Position numbers and translations under genes: made by a program. Shown here piece after piece: positions 25,669 through 33,983 of a DNA stretch of 64,000 nucleotides. The stretch comes from Streptomyces sp. MP131-18 (GTDB lineage Bacteria > Actinomycetota > Actinomycetes > Streptomycetales > Streptomycetaceae). The notes under the pieces are model-generated. The model was not told where the DNA came from. It saw only the letters and a program-made list of their open reading frames with translations, and searched no databases. Position 1 is the first letter of the stretch. Each line of letters begins with the position of its first letter. The stretch spans positions 7,797,429 to 7,861,428 of the forward strand of contig NZ_LZNS01000001.1 in the NCBI RefSeq assembly GCF_001984575.1, read 5' to 3'.

Positions 25669-26330
25669 TCCGGGTACTGCTCGCCGACGACCAGGTGCTG
25701 GTGCGGGCCGGCTTCCGCGCGCTGCTCGACGCCCAGCCCGGCATCGAGGTCGCGGCCGAGGCCGCCGACGGCGAGGAGGCGCTCGCGCTGGTCCGTGAAC
25801 GGCGCCCGGACCTGGTCCTCATGGACATCCGCATGCCCGGGCTCGACGGGCTCGCCGCCACCCGCCGCATCACCGGGGACCCCGGCCTCGCCGACGTGAA
25901 AGTCGTCATGCTGACCACGTTCGAACTGGACGAGTACGTCTTCGAGGCCATCAGGTCGGGCGCCTCCGGCTTCCTCGTCAAGGACACCGAGCCCGAAGAG
26001 CTGGTCCGCGCCGTGCACGCCGTCGTCGCGGGCGACGCTCTGCTCTCGCCGGGGGTCACCCGCCGCCTGATCGCCGAGTTCGCCGCCCGTTCCAAGGAGC
26101 CCGCGGCCGCGGCCGGGCTCGCCGAGCTGACCGACCGCGAACGGGAAGTGATGGCCCTGGTCGGGATCGGCCTGTCCAACGAAGAGATCGCCCGCAGGCT
26201 CGTCGTCTCGCCGCTGACCGCAAAGACCCACGTCAGCCGCGCCATGGTCAAGCTCGGCGCCCGGGACCGCGCCCAGCTCGTCGTCCTGGCCTACGAGTCG
26301 GGCCTGGTGCGCCCCGGCTGGCTCGGCTGA
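25665..26330 (+). CDS. NarL/FixJ-family response regulator
   Basis: The 221-aa protein has a receiver domain with phosphoacceptor Asp54 in LVLMDIRMPG, Asp pair ADDQ at the N-terminus, Lys in VKDTEP, and a C-terminal LuxR helix-turn-helix (LTDREREVMALVGIGLSNEE). It is the partner of the preceding kinase, whose stop codon overlaps its GTG start. Targets are not visible; the MMPL exporter 49 bases before the kinase gene could be one. The end overlaps the convergent DUF4442 gene by 40 bases. Confidence 0.93.
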   Translation: MIRVLLADDQVLVRAGFRALLDAQPGIEVAAEAADGEEALALVRERRPDLVLMDIRMPGLDGLAATRRITGDPGLADVKVVMLTTFELDEYVFEAIRSGASGFLVKDTEPEELVRAVHAVVAGDALLSPGVTRRLIAEFAARSKEPAAAAGLAELTDREREVMALVGIGLSNEEIARRLVVSPLTAKTHVSRAMVKLGARDRAQLVVLAYESGLVRPGWLG

Positions 26331-26782
26331 GGCTTGCGCCGCACGTACAGCTGTTTGCGGACCCGGGCCACCACGGTGCCGTCGGCGGCGACCACGGTGC
26401 AGTCGAACCACGGCAGCACCTTTGCCCCGTCCTCGGCCGCCCGCCTGATCTCCTCGACCCGCTCCTCGGTCAGCCGGAAGTCCGCGAACACGTCGCCGCG
26501 GCCCGGCGAGACGTACTCGATCTCGGCTGCCTTGTCCCACACCACATAGCCGCGGCCGAGCCGGTGCAGCACCAGCAGCGCCCAGAACGGGTCGCACATC
26601 GAGTACAGCGAGCCGCCGAAGTGCGTGCCGAACCAGTTCCGGTTCAGCCGGCCGAGCCGCAGCCGCACCCGGGCCGCGCTCCAGTCGTCCGCTATGCGCA
26701 GGACCTTGATCCCGGCGAAGCGGTACGGCGGCCACCAGCGCATGAGACGGCCCAGCGCTCTGGGCCCCACCGACCGTGCCAT
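26291..26782 (-). CDS. DUF4442 hotdog-fold thioesterase-like protein
   Basis: The 163-aa product matches the DUF4442 hotdog group: NWFGTHFGGSLYSMCDPFW, then a VVWDKAAEIEYVSPG strand and a C-terminal RVRKQLYVRRK segment. Hotdog enzymes hydrolyse acyl-CoA or related thioesters, but this subgroup has no confirmed substrate. No signal peptide. It overlaps the response regulator end on the opposite strand. Confidence 0.8.
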   Translation of the reverse strand: MARSVGPRALGRLMRWWPPYRFAGIKVLRIADDWSAARVRLRLGRLNRNWFGTHFGGSLYSMCDPFWALLVLHRLGRGYVVWDKAAEIEYVSPGRGDVFADFRLTEERVEEIRRAAEDGAKVLPWFDCTVVAADGTVVARVRKQLYVRRKPQPSQPGRTRPDS

Positions 26783-26827
26783 GGGGCCGAAGCTACCACG
26801 GACATTACCCGCGGGTAACTGCTGGGG

Positions 26828-27571
26828 TCAGACGCCCCCGGAGGACCGCCACAGCGCGGCGACCGCGGCGTCCCCCGCCACCTTCACCTCCGCGCTCCAC
26901 GGCTGCCGGTTCCACAGCACCGGATACAGCACCGTCGCCGGCCCGCTGATCTCGCAGTCCGCCGGCGTTCCCGGCACGGAACGGCCGCCCCGCGGGGTCC
27001 CGTCCGTGATGTGCACCATCCAGTCGTCGCCCGGCCGGTCCGCGGCCAGCACCCGCAGCACCGCCGGCCGCTCGGCGCGCAGGCGGCTCCTGTCCCTGCT
27101 GTGGAACCCGACCAGCAACTCGTCGATGCCGTCGGCCGCGAACTCCGCCGTGACGGAGGAAAGGCCCTGGCCCGCCGCCAGTTCGGCGTCCATCCGGTGC
27201 ACCGCCGTCTCGTGCGCCTGCCGCCTGGCCCAGAAGTGCCGCGGCGTCGGCGAGCCCGTCAGGAACGTCCAGCACGCCAGGTCCGCGGGCGCCGCCTCCA
27301 GCAGGGCGAGCAGCGCCCCGAGGCCCTCCCGGAACCAGCCGTCCAACTCCCCGTCCGGTACCGCGGGCGAAGGGAACGGCTGCCGATCCGGGTGTCGTTC
27401 GCGCACGTACCCGGCCGCCCAGCGGTGAACGGCACCCGTGTGCAGCACCAGATCCCGCATCCGCCAGCCGGGGCAGGTCGGCACGGAGGCATCCGGGCCC
27501 GCCAGGGCCGCGGCGGCCGCCAACGCCCCGCCCTCGTCGGCCAGTACGCGCAGAAAGTCGTCGGTCTCCAC
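26828..27571 (-). CDS. maleylpyruvate isomerase family mycothiol-dependent enzyme
   Basis: The 247-aa protein has the DinB-like four-helix N-terminal domain of the MDMPI family (CPGWRMRDLVLHTGAVHRWAA, with His ligands, and FWARRQAHETAVHRMDAE) and a C-terminal domain. Such enzymes use mycothiol as a cofactor in isomerisation or detoxification. GTG 27571 gives the usual family start; a GTG at 27610 is also in frame and would overlap the MFS stop codon. It is 13 bases downstream of the MFS gene on the same strand and may share its transcript. Confidence 0.85.
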   Translation of the reverse strand: METDDFLRVLADEGGALAAAAALAGPDASVPTCPGWRMRDLVLHTGAVHRWAAGYVRERHPDRQPFPSPAVPDGELDGWFREGLGALLALLEAAPADLACWTFLTGSPTPRHFWARRQAHETAVHRMDAELAAGQGLSSVTAEFAADGIDELLVGFHSRDRSRLRAERPAVLRVLAADRPGDDWMVHITDGTPRGGRSVPGTPADCEISGPATVLYPVLWNRQPWSAEVKVAGDAAVAALWRSSGGV

Positions 27572-27584
27572 ACCCGGGATTGTG

Positions 27585-28847
27585 TCAGGTGCCCGCCTGC
27601 ACCGCACCACGCAGGGCGTAGGCCGTGACCGCCGCCACCGCCGCCAGCATCGCGACCGTCGTCAGCGCCCCGGCCAGGCTGAACCAGTCCGCGAGAAACC
27701 CGATCGCCACCGGCCCCATCAGCATCCCGCCGTAACCGAGCGTCGAGGCCGCGGCCACCCCCCGCGGACCGGCCAGCGCCCCGGCCTGGCCGATCGTGAT
27801 GGGGAAGACGTTCGCCAGGCCGAGACCCGTGATCACGAAGCCCACCAGGGCCAGCCCCACCGTCGGCGCCAGCGACGCCAGCAGCATCCCCGCCGCGGCC
27901 GTCGTCCCGCCGACGGTCAACGCCCGTGCCTGCCCGAGCCGTTGCAGCATCGCCGAGCCGGTGAGCCGGCCCACCGTCATGGCCAGGGCGAATACCGAGT
28001 ACCCGGCCGCCGCCACCCCGGGACTCGCCTCCAGCGACTCCCGCAGGTGCAGCGTGCTCCAGTCCGCCAGCGCCCCCTCCCCGTACGTCGTGCACAGCGC
28101 GATGAAGCCGAGCACCAGCACCAGCCGCCGCACCCGGCCGCGCATCGGACGCGCGCCCGCGCCCTTTGCGTCCCCCGGGCCCCCCGCCGCGCGGGCCGCC
28201 GGGCGCGGCGGCGCGGGCGCCGGGTGCGCGAGCAGCGTGCGCCCGGCCGCAGCGGCGATCAGCAGCCCGAGCCCCGCCAGCAGACCCAGGTGCCAGGCCG
28301 CGCTCAACCGGCCGGCCACCAGCCCGCCGAGCCCGGCGCCCAGCATGCCCCCGAGGCTGAACGCCGCGTGGAAACTCGGCATCACCGGCCGCCCCAGCGC
28401 CGCCACCAGATCCACCGCCGCGCTGTTCCCCGCCACGTTGATCGCGCCGAACGCGGTCCCGAACACCAGCAGCACCGCGCCGAGCACCACCGCGGAATGC
28501 GCATGCGCGGGCAGCACCACGCTCAGCGCGAGCAGCGCGCCCGCGGCCACCGTCACCGGATGATTGCCGAACCGCTGGCACAGCCGCCCCGTCAGCATCA
28601 TCGTCACCACGCCGCCCGCCGACACACCGAGCAGTGCCACCCCCAGTGCGCTCGCCGACGCCCCCGTCTGGTCCTTGATGTCGGGGATGCGCACGACCCA
28701 GCCGGCGAAGACGAATCCGTCGAGCGCGAAGAACACCGTCAGCGCCGCCCGCAGTTGCCGCAGCGAGACATCCGCCGCCTGCCCGCCAGGCCCGCTTCGC
28801 CGCTGGCCCGGTACGAGAATCGCCCGCAATTTGTTTATGGGAGGCAC
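27585..28847 (-). CDS. MFS transporter
   Basis: The 420-aa protein has 12 predicted membrane segments with a longer Pro/Ala-rich central loop near residue 210. The sequence resembles the sugar/drug-type MFS members (GWVVRIPDIKDQTG, TGRLCQRFG). It starts with GTG 28847, has no ribosome site, and TATTCT lies six bases upstream, so its transcript is probably leaderless. It is divergent from a ROK regulator gene only 17 bases away, which likely controls it. The substrate may be a sugar or related molecule, by analogy with ROK neighbours. Confidence 0.9.
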   Translation of the reverse strand: MPPINKLRAILVPGQRRSGPGGQAADVSLRQLRAALTVFFALDGFVFAGWVVRIPDIKDQTGASASALGVALLGVSAGGVVTMMLTGRLCQRFGNHPVTVAAGALLALSVVLPAHAHSAVVLGAVLLVFGTAFGAINVAGNSAAVDLVAALGRPVMPSFHAAFSLGGMLGAGLGGLVAGRLSAAWHLGLLAGLGLLIAAAAGRTLLAHPAPAPPRPAARAAGGPGDAKGAGARPMRGRVRRLVLVLGFIALCTTYGEGALADWSTLHLRESLEASPGVAAAGYSVFALAMTVGRLTGSAMLQRLGQARALTVGGTTAAAGMLLASLAPTVGLALVGFVITGLGLANVFPITIGQAGALAGPRGVAAASTLGYGGMLMGPVAIGFLADWFSLAGALTTVAMLAAVAAVTAYALRGAVQAGT

Positions 28848-28864
28848 AAAGCCAGAATAGGGGC
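28831..28864. promoter_or_regulatory. overlapping divergent leaderless promoters (MFS and ROK)
   Basis: On the + strand TTGTTT (28831-28836) and AGAATA (28854-28859) are 17 bases apart, with the ROK GTG starting six bases later. The same AGAATA read on the - strand is TATTCT, six bases before the MFS GTG. One -10 box therefore appears to serve both directions, and neither gene has a ribosome site. Confidence 0.5.
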
Positions 28865-30067
28865 GTGACCCACACTCGTACCAGGCTCGACAGGGGCCGA
28901 AACGCCCTCGGCCCCGCGCTGGAACTCGTGCACACGGGCCGCGCCCCCACCCGCGCCGTCCTCACCACGGAGCTCGGCGTCACCCGCGCCACCGCGGGCG
29001 CCGTCGCCGGTGAACTCCAGACGCTCGGGCTCATCACCGTCGACTCCCGGCCCAGCGCGGCGCCCGGCAGCCAGGGCCGGCCCTCCCACCGGCTCGCCAT
29101 CGCCGACGACGGCCCCGTCGTCCTCGCCGCCCAAGTCCACGCCGACGGCTTCCGCGCCGCCCTCGTCGGCCTCGGCGGCCGCATCGCCGCCACCGCGCCC
29201 GGCTGCATGACCGTCGACGCCGACCCTGCCCAAGTGCTCGGCGAAGTCGTCGCCGCCGGCGCGGCCCTGCTGCGTGGCAGCGGACGCCGCTGCATCGGCG
29301 CCGGCCTCGCCGTCCCCTCCGCCGTCGCGGAGCCCGAGGGCACCGCCCTCAATCCCCTCCACCTCGCCTGGCCCGCCGGCGCGCCCGTCCGTGACATCTT
29401 CAACCGCTGCCTCACCGACGCAGGACTGGCCGTCCCCGGCTTCTGCGGCAACGACGTCAACCTCGCCGCCCTCGCCGAACACCGGCACGGCGCCGGCCAC
29501 GGCGCCGAGCACCTGCTGTGCGTGGCCACCGGCCACCGCGGCGTCGGTGGCGCACTGGTCCTCGACGGCCGGCTCCACAGCGGCAGCGCGGGACTCGCCC
29601 TCGAAGTCGGCCACCTCACCGTCGACCCCCAGGGCCGCCCCTGCCACTGCGGAAGCCGCGGCTGCCTCGACGTGGAAACCGACCCCCTCGCCCTCCTCGA
29701 AGCCGCCGGCCGCACCCCCGATCCCGCCGGCTCCCTCCTCGACCAGGCGCGCCACCTGCTGCGTACCGACCGCACCCCCGTGGCCCGCGCCGCCACCGCC
29801 ACCGTCATCGACCGCCTCGGCCTCGGCCTGGCCGGCCTGGTCAACATCCTCAACCCGGACCGCATCATCCTCGGCGGCCTCCACCGCTGGCTCCTGGAAG
29901 CCGACCCCGCCCGCCTGCGCGCCGTGGTCGAGGAGCGCAGCCTGTGGGGGAGGAGCGGCAGCATCCCCATCCTCCCCTGCACCCTCGACCACAACAGCCT
30001 CGTCGGCGCCGCCGAACTCGCCTGGCAGCCCGTCCTGGACGACCCCCTCACCGCCCTCGCCACCTGA
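28865..30067 (+). CDS. ROK-family transcriptional regulator
   Basis: The 400-aa protein has an N-terminal winged helix-turn-helix (TRAVLTTELGVTRATAGAVA, residues about 29-48) followed by a ROK sugar-binding domain with the zinc site CHCGSRGCLD and ATGHRGVGGAL. ROK regulators repress sugar transport or metabolism genes until a sugar binds. It is transcribed divergently from the MFS gene with only 17 bases between start codons, so it probably represses that transporter and itself. Confidence 0.9.
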   Translation: MTHTRTRLDRGRNALGPALELVHTGRAPTRAVLTTELGVTRATAGAVAGELQTLGLITVDSRPSAAPGSQGRPSHRLAIADDGPVVLAAQVHADGFRAALVGLGGRIAATAPGCMTVDADPAQVLGEVVAAGAALLRGSGRRCIGAGLAVPSAVAEPEGTALNPLHLAWPAGAPVRDIFNRCLTDAGLAVPGFCGNDVNLAALAEHRHGAGHGAEHLLCVATGHRGVGGALVLDGRLHSGSAGLALEVGHLTVDPQGRPCHCGSRGCLDVETDPLALLEAAGRTPDPAGSLLDQARHLLRTDRTPVARAATATVIDRLGLGLAGLVNILNPDRIILGGLHRWLLEADPARLRAVVEERSLWGRSGSIPILPCTLDHNSLVGAAELAWQPVLDDPLTALAT

Positions 30068-30098
30068 CCACCACCACCACTGCGGCGGCACCCCCCGC

Positions 30099-31544
30099 CT
30101 ACCCCCGCCCCGCCACCGACCCCTCCCGCCCCACCCAGCCCGGCAGCAGCGCCAGCACCGCGCGCCGCGCCCCCTCGTCCGCCGACTCGTCCCCCGGGTC
30201 CGGAGTCGCCGGCACCTGCAACCGGTACACCGGACCCGCACCCAGCCTTGCGAACCCCCGCCCCGGCGGCACCTGCCCCGACGGCACCGCCGGCGGCGCC
30301 GCACCCAGCACCCCCGACGCCTGAGGCGCCGTCACCGCCCCCAGCACCACCCGGGCGCGGGCGCACGAGGCCGCCGCCCAACCCAGCCCGGACAGCCCTT
30401 CGAACTGCTCCGCCAGCACCACCGTCACCCGGCCGGCCCGCCCGAACCGCAGCGGCACCTGAAGCGACCCCAGCGGATCACGCAGCCCCTGAACCCCCGC
30501 CAGATGCCGCAGCAACGCCGGCCGGTCCACCACGATCCACAGCGCCCGCTCCTCCGCCCCACCGCCAGCAGCCAGCAGCCGCCGCTCCGTCTCCCGCGCC
30601 GCCCACTCCAGCGCCGCCACCCCACCCGCCGGCGTCGACTCCACCGACACCACACCGCAGCGCCCACCAAAACACGCGAACTCACCCGCTCCCGCGCCGT
30701 CCACCAGCAGCACGTCCCCCTCCAGCAGCGCCTGCAACGCCACCGAACGCAGCAACGACGTCGCCCCCGCCCCCGGCGCACCCACCACCAGCAGATGCGG
30801 CTCCGCCGTCCGCGGTCCCGCCCGCCACACCACCGGCGAGGCATCCACCTGCTCCGCACACCCCGCGCCACCCCGCACCGGCACCGTGCGATCCACCGCC
30901 CCCGCATCCGTGAACCCGAGCACCACCTCCCCCGACGCCGCCACGAACCGCTGCGCCCCGATCCCCGTCGGCGGCGGCTCCACCGCCACCATCTCCAGCT
31001 CACCGCCTTCCTCGTCCCACCGGAACCGGAACTCCCGCCCCCGCCCGGCCTTCGCCGCCAGCAGCCGCTCCACGCGTGCCCGGCACTCCGCATCACCGTC
31101 GGGAAAGAACGCCGGATACCGCAGACACAGCCCCGCGATCCGGCCTTCGTCACTCAGTGTAACCGAAGAAAAGCAGCGCTGCCAGACCCCTCCGTGGGCG
31201 TACAGCGGCTCCGGCGACGGATCGGACGGCAGCGAGAAGTGCGGCACCAGCGCCTCGTACAGCGCCGCGAGGCGCTCGTCCGCCGCCGACCTCGCCGCGC
31301 GCACCTCCCTTGCCGTCCGGCCGCCGCCCCACCCCGACCACGCCGCCGCCGCGAGCACCCCGCCACCGGTGAGCCACAGCCCGTACGGCACCAGCCACAG
31401 CAACAGCCCGACGGCCGTGGCCAGCAGCAGCACCGGACCCCGCTGTTCCCGGGACAGCCCGAGCCATCGACACCAGACCGCCCGCGCGAGCCGCCCGAGG
31501 CCGCGCCCCAGCACCAGGAACGGAAACACCAGGAACGGAAACAC
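30099..31544 (-). CDS. FtsK-like membrane ATPase, conserved streptomycete protein
   Basis: The 481-aa product has two hydrophobic segments near residues 25-60, a helical region, and an ATPase-like domain with the P-loop VVGAPGAGATSLLRS. The following strand LWIVVDRPALL lacks a clear acidic Walker B pair. It may be a degenerate FtsK/TraB-type motor or an NTP-binding scaffold. GTG 31544 is chosen because TAGGGGG precedes it; the frame remains open further upstream. The first ten codons are an exact 15-base tandem duplication encoding VFPFL twice. It follows the small membrane protein gene by eight bases. Confidence 0.65.
   Translation of the reverse strand: MFPFLVFPFLVLGRGLGRLARAVWCRWLGLSREQRGPVLLLATAVGLLLWLVPYGLWLTGGGVLAAAAWSGWGGGRTAREVRAARSAADERLAALYEALVPHFSLPSDPSPEPLYAHGGVWQRCFSSVTLSDEGRIAGLCLRYPAFFPDGDAECRARVERLLAAKAGRGREFRFRWDEEGGELEMVAVEPPPTGIGAQRFVAASGEVVLGFTDAGAVDRTVPVRGGAGCAEQVDASPVVWRAGPRTAEPHLLVVGAPGAGATSLLRSVALQALLEGDVLLVDGAGAGEFACFGGRCGVVSVESTPAGGVAALEWAARETERRLLAAGGGAEERALWIVVDRPALLRHLAGVQGLRDPLGSLQVPLRFGRAGRVTVVLAEQFEGLSGLGWAAASCARARVVLGAVTAPQASGVLGAAPPAVPSGQVPPGRGFARLGAGPVYRLQVPATPDPGDESADEGARRAVLALLPGWVGREGSVAGRG
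31515..31544 (-). repeat. 15-base tandem duplication at a gene start
   Basis: Reading on the - strand, GTGTTTCCGTTCCTG occurs twice in direct succession at the very start of the ATPase gene. Each copy begins with GTG, so each could act as a start codon. Confidence 0.85.
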
Positions 31545-31552
31545 CGCGCCCC

Positions 31553-31747
31553 CTACAGCGTGATTCCGCCCAGCAGGTTCGCCAGGCTGGCCCCGCCCGC
31601 CTGAATGCTCGGCGCGACCGCCGTTCCCGCCAGGTAGAAGCCGAACAGGGCGCACACCACGGCGTGCGAGAGCTTCAGCCCGTCCTTCCTGGCGAACAGG
31701 CACACCATGATGCCGAGGAAGACGACCCCCGAGATGGACAAGATCAT
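31553..31747 (-). CDS. small conserved membrane protein (64 aa)
   Basis: ATG 31747 follows GGGAG by about six bases. The product has two hydrophobic helices (residues about 2-18 and 28-48) joined by ARKDGLKLSH, and a C-terminal GGASLANLLGG tail. It looks like a conserved streptomycete protein of unknown function, encoded just upstream of and probably co-transcribed with the FtsK-like ATPase gene. The pair recalls the spread-protein and motor gene arrangements of actinomycete conjugative elements, but no other such genes are nearby. Confidence 0.7.
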   Translation of the reverse strand: MILSISGVVFLGIMVCLFARKDGLKLSHAVVCALFGFYLAGTAVAPSIQAGGASLANLLGGITL

Positions 31748-31967
31748 GAGTACTCCCGATGCGAATGAGCGGTCGACCGGCATTCCCCGCAAGCACTCTA
31801 AAACCCGCAAAGGGCAATTTTTACGCTGACAAGCGCATATGGGCGAAACGGCCAACCCCAGGGGCGGCCCACGGAGGACTAAGGGCCGCGAGGGGCGATG
31901 CGGTTCTGGCCCCGCCCGGGACCTCGATAGGCTGGTCCCCGGCCAAGGGCGAGGAGGAACAGGGACG

Positions 31968-33209
31968 ATGGCAGACAGCGCGCAGCCACTGTCGGCGCGG
32001 GCCAGACTGGCGGTGACGGCGGGCAAAGCGGCGGCGGCGGTGTCGCGGGCCGCGGGCCGCGGCAGCGGATCGGTGATCGGCGGACGGGTGGCCCTCAAGG
32101 TGGACCCCGATCTCCTCGCCCGCCTCGCCGGACATCTGGACGTGGTCCTGGTCTCCGCCACCAACGGGAAGACCACCACCACCCGGCTGATCGCCGAGGC
32201 GCTCCGCGCCGGCGGCGAGGTCGTCTCCAACGCGCTGGGGGCCAACATGCCCGCCGGCATCACCTCCGCGCTCTCCGCAGGGTCCGAGGCACGCTTCGGC
32301 GTCATCGAGGTCGACGAGAAATACCTCGCCGGCGTCGCCAGGGACGTGTCGCCCAAGGCCATCGCCCTGCTCAACCTCTCCCGCGACCAGCTGGACCGCG
32401 CGGCCGAGACCCGCATGCTCGCCGAGCGCTGGCGCGAAGGTCTCCAGGGCAGCAAGGCCACCATCATCGCGAACGCCGACGACCCCCTCGTCGTATGGGC
32501 TGCGTCCTCCAGCCCCAATGTCATCTGGGCCGCCGTCGGCCAGGAGTGGAAGGACGACGCCTGGTCCTGCCCCTCGTGCGGCGGCGTCCTGCACCGGCCC
32601 GACGACGTGTCCTGGCAGTGCGGCGAGTGCGGTTTCGGCCGCCCCGCCCCCAGCTGGGTCCTCTCCGGCGACTCCGTGCTCGACCCGCACGGCACGCCCT
32701 GGCCCATCCAGCTCCAGCTGCCCGGCCGGGCCAACAAGGCGAACGCCGCCACCGCCGCGGCCGTCGCAGCCGCCTTCGGTATCCATCCGCAGGTCGCGCT
32801 CCAGCGCATGCAGGCCGTCGCCGCCGTCGCCGGCCGTTACGACGTCGTCAGCCACCAGGGCCGCGACATCCGCCTGCTCCTGGCGAAAAACCCGGCGGGC
32901 TGGCTGGAGACGTTCTCACTGATCGACCCGCCGCCCACGCCCGTCATCCTCTCCGTCAACGCGCGCAGCGCCGACGGGACCGACACCTCGTGGCTCTGGG
33001 ACGTCGACTACGGCCGTCTCGCCGGCCACCCGATCGCCGTCATCGGCGACCGCCGCCTCGACCTCGCCGTCCGCCTCGAGGTCGCAGGCGTCGACTTCCG
33101 CGTCTGCCAGACCCTTGAGGAAGCCATTGCCCAGCTGCCCCCCGGCCGCATCGAGGCCATCGCCAACTACACCGCCTTCCAGGACCTGCGCCGCACCGTC
33201 GGCAACTGA
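31968..33209 (+). CDS. murT: lipid II isoglutaminyl synthase, Mur ligase subunit MurT
   Basis: The 413-aa protein has the Mur-ligase P-loop SATNGKTTTTRL, the central ligase fold with LNLSRDQLDR, a four-Cys zinc ribbon (CPSC and CGEC) inserted near residues 202-222 as in MurT, and the DUF1727 C-terminal domain. With GatD it amidates the D-glutamate of the lipid II stem peptide, at the cytoplasmic face. GAGGAGG precedes the ATG. It is followed by gatD after 27 bases, the usual order. Confidence 0.95.
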   Translation: MADSAQPLSARARLAVTAGKAAAAVSRAAGRGSGSVIGGRVALKVDPDLLARLAGHLDVVLVSATNGKTTTTRLIAEALRAGGEVVSNALGANMPAGITSALSAGSEARFGVIEVDEKYLAGVARDVSPKAIALLNLSRDQLDRAAETRMLAERWREGLQGSKATIIANADDPLVVWAASSSPNVIWAAVGQEWKDDAWSCPSCGGVLHRPDDVSWQCGECGFGRPAPSWVLSGDSVLDPHGTPWPIQLQLPGRANKANAATAAAVAAAFGIHPQVALQRMQAVAAVAGRYDVVSHQGRDIRLLLAKNPAGWLETFSLIDPPPTPVILSVNARSADGTDTSWLWDVDYGRLAGHPIAVIGDRRLDLAVRLEVAGVDFRVCQTLEEAIAQLPPGRIEAIANYTAFQDLRRTVGN

Positions 33210-33236
33210 CCGGATCTTCCAGTAAAGGACCGCCCC

Positions 33237-33965
33237 ATGAGCACCTCCGGCCTGCGCGTGGTCTGGGTCTACCCCGACCTGCTGAGCACCTACGGCGACC
33301 AGGGCAACGTTCTCGTCGTCGAGCGCCGTGCCCGCCAGCGGGGCCTGACGGTCGAACGTGTCGACGTCCGTTCCGACCAGCCCGTTCCCACCTCGGGAGA
33401 CATCTACCTGGTCGGCGGCGGCGAGGACCGGCCCCAGCGCCTCGCGGCCGAGCGGCTGCGCCGCGACGGCGGACTCCAGCGCGCCGTCGACAACGGCGCG
33501 ATCATCTTCTCCGTCTGCGCCGGTTACCAGATCCTGGGTCACGAGTTCATCAACGACCTCGGCCAGCGCGAGCCCGGCCTCGGGCTGCTCGACGTCATCA
33601 GCGTCCGCGGCGGCGGCGAGCGGTGCGTCGGCGACGTGCTCGCCGACGTCGACGAAACACTCCGCCTCCCGCAGCTCACCGGCTTCGAGAACCACCAGGG
33701 CCTCACCCAGCTCGGCCCCGGCGTCCGCCCGTTCGCCCGCGTGCAGTTCGGCAACGGCAACGGCACCGGGGACGGCACCGAGGGCGCCTGGGCCGGCACG
33801 GTGTTCGGCACCTACATGCACGGCCCCGTGCTCGCCCGCAACCCGCAGATCGCCGACCTGCTCCTGAAGCTCACCCTCGACGTCAACGCCCTCCCGCCGG
33901 TCGACGACCGCTGGTACGAGGCGCTGCGCGCCGAACGGATCGCCGCGGCGACCCAGGCAGCCTGA
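33237..33965 (+). CDS. gatD: lipid II isoglutaminyl synthase, glutamine amidotransferase subunit GatD
   Basis: The 242-aa class-I-like amidotransferase has the nucleophile Cys94 in FSVCAGYQ and catalytic His195 in GTYMHGP. LVGGGEDRPQ and ENHQG are further family segments. It supplies ammonia from glutamine to MurT. The Gly/Asn-rich loop near residue 180 is a small insertion. The gene is 27 bases after murT and 18 bases before the CtaG-like gene, so the three probably form one transcript. Confidence 0.95.
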   Translation: MSTSGLRVVWVYPDLLSTYGDQGNVLVVERRARQRGLTVERVDVRSDQPVPTSGDIYLVGGGEDRPQRLAAERLRRDGGLQRAVDNGAIIFSVCAGYQILGHEFINDLGQREPGLGLLDVISVRGGGERCVGDVLADVDETLRLPQLTGFENHQGLTQLGPGVRPFARVQFGNGNGTGDGTEGAWAGTVFGTYMHGPVLARNPQIADLLLKLTLDVNALPPVDDRWYEALRAERIAAATQAA

Positions 33966-33983
33966 GACCCCGGGGAGCACGCA

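Noticed and set aside
27259..30381. 1040-aa open frame on the - strand through the MFS and ROK genes
   Set aside because: It is Arg/Ser/Gly-rich and antisense or out of frame to three recognised genes.
31545..31817. N-terminal extension of the FtsK-like protein
   Set aside because: It overlaps the 64-aa membrane protein gene in another frame, and a GTG with a ribosome site exists at 31544.
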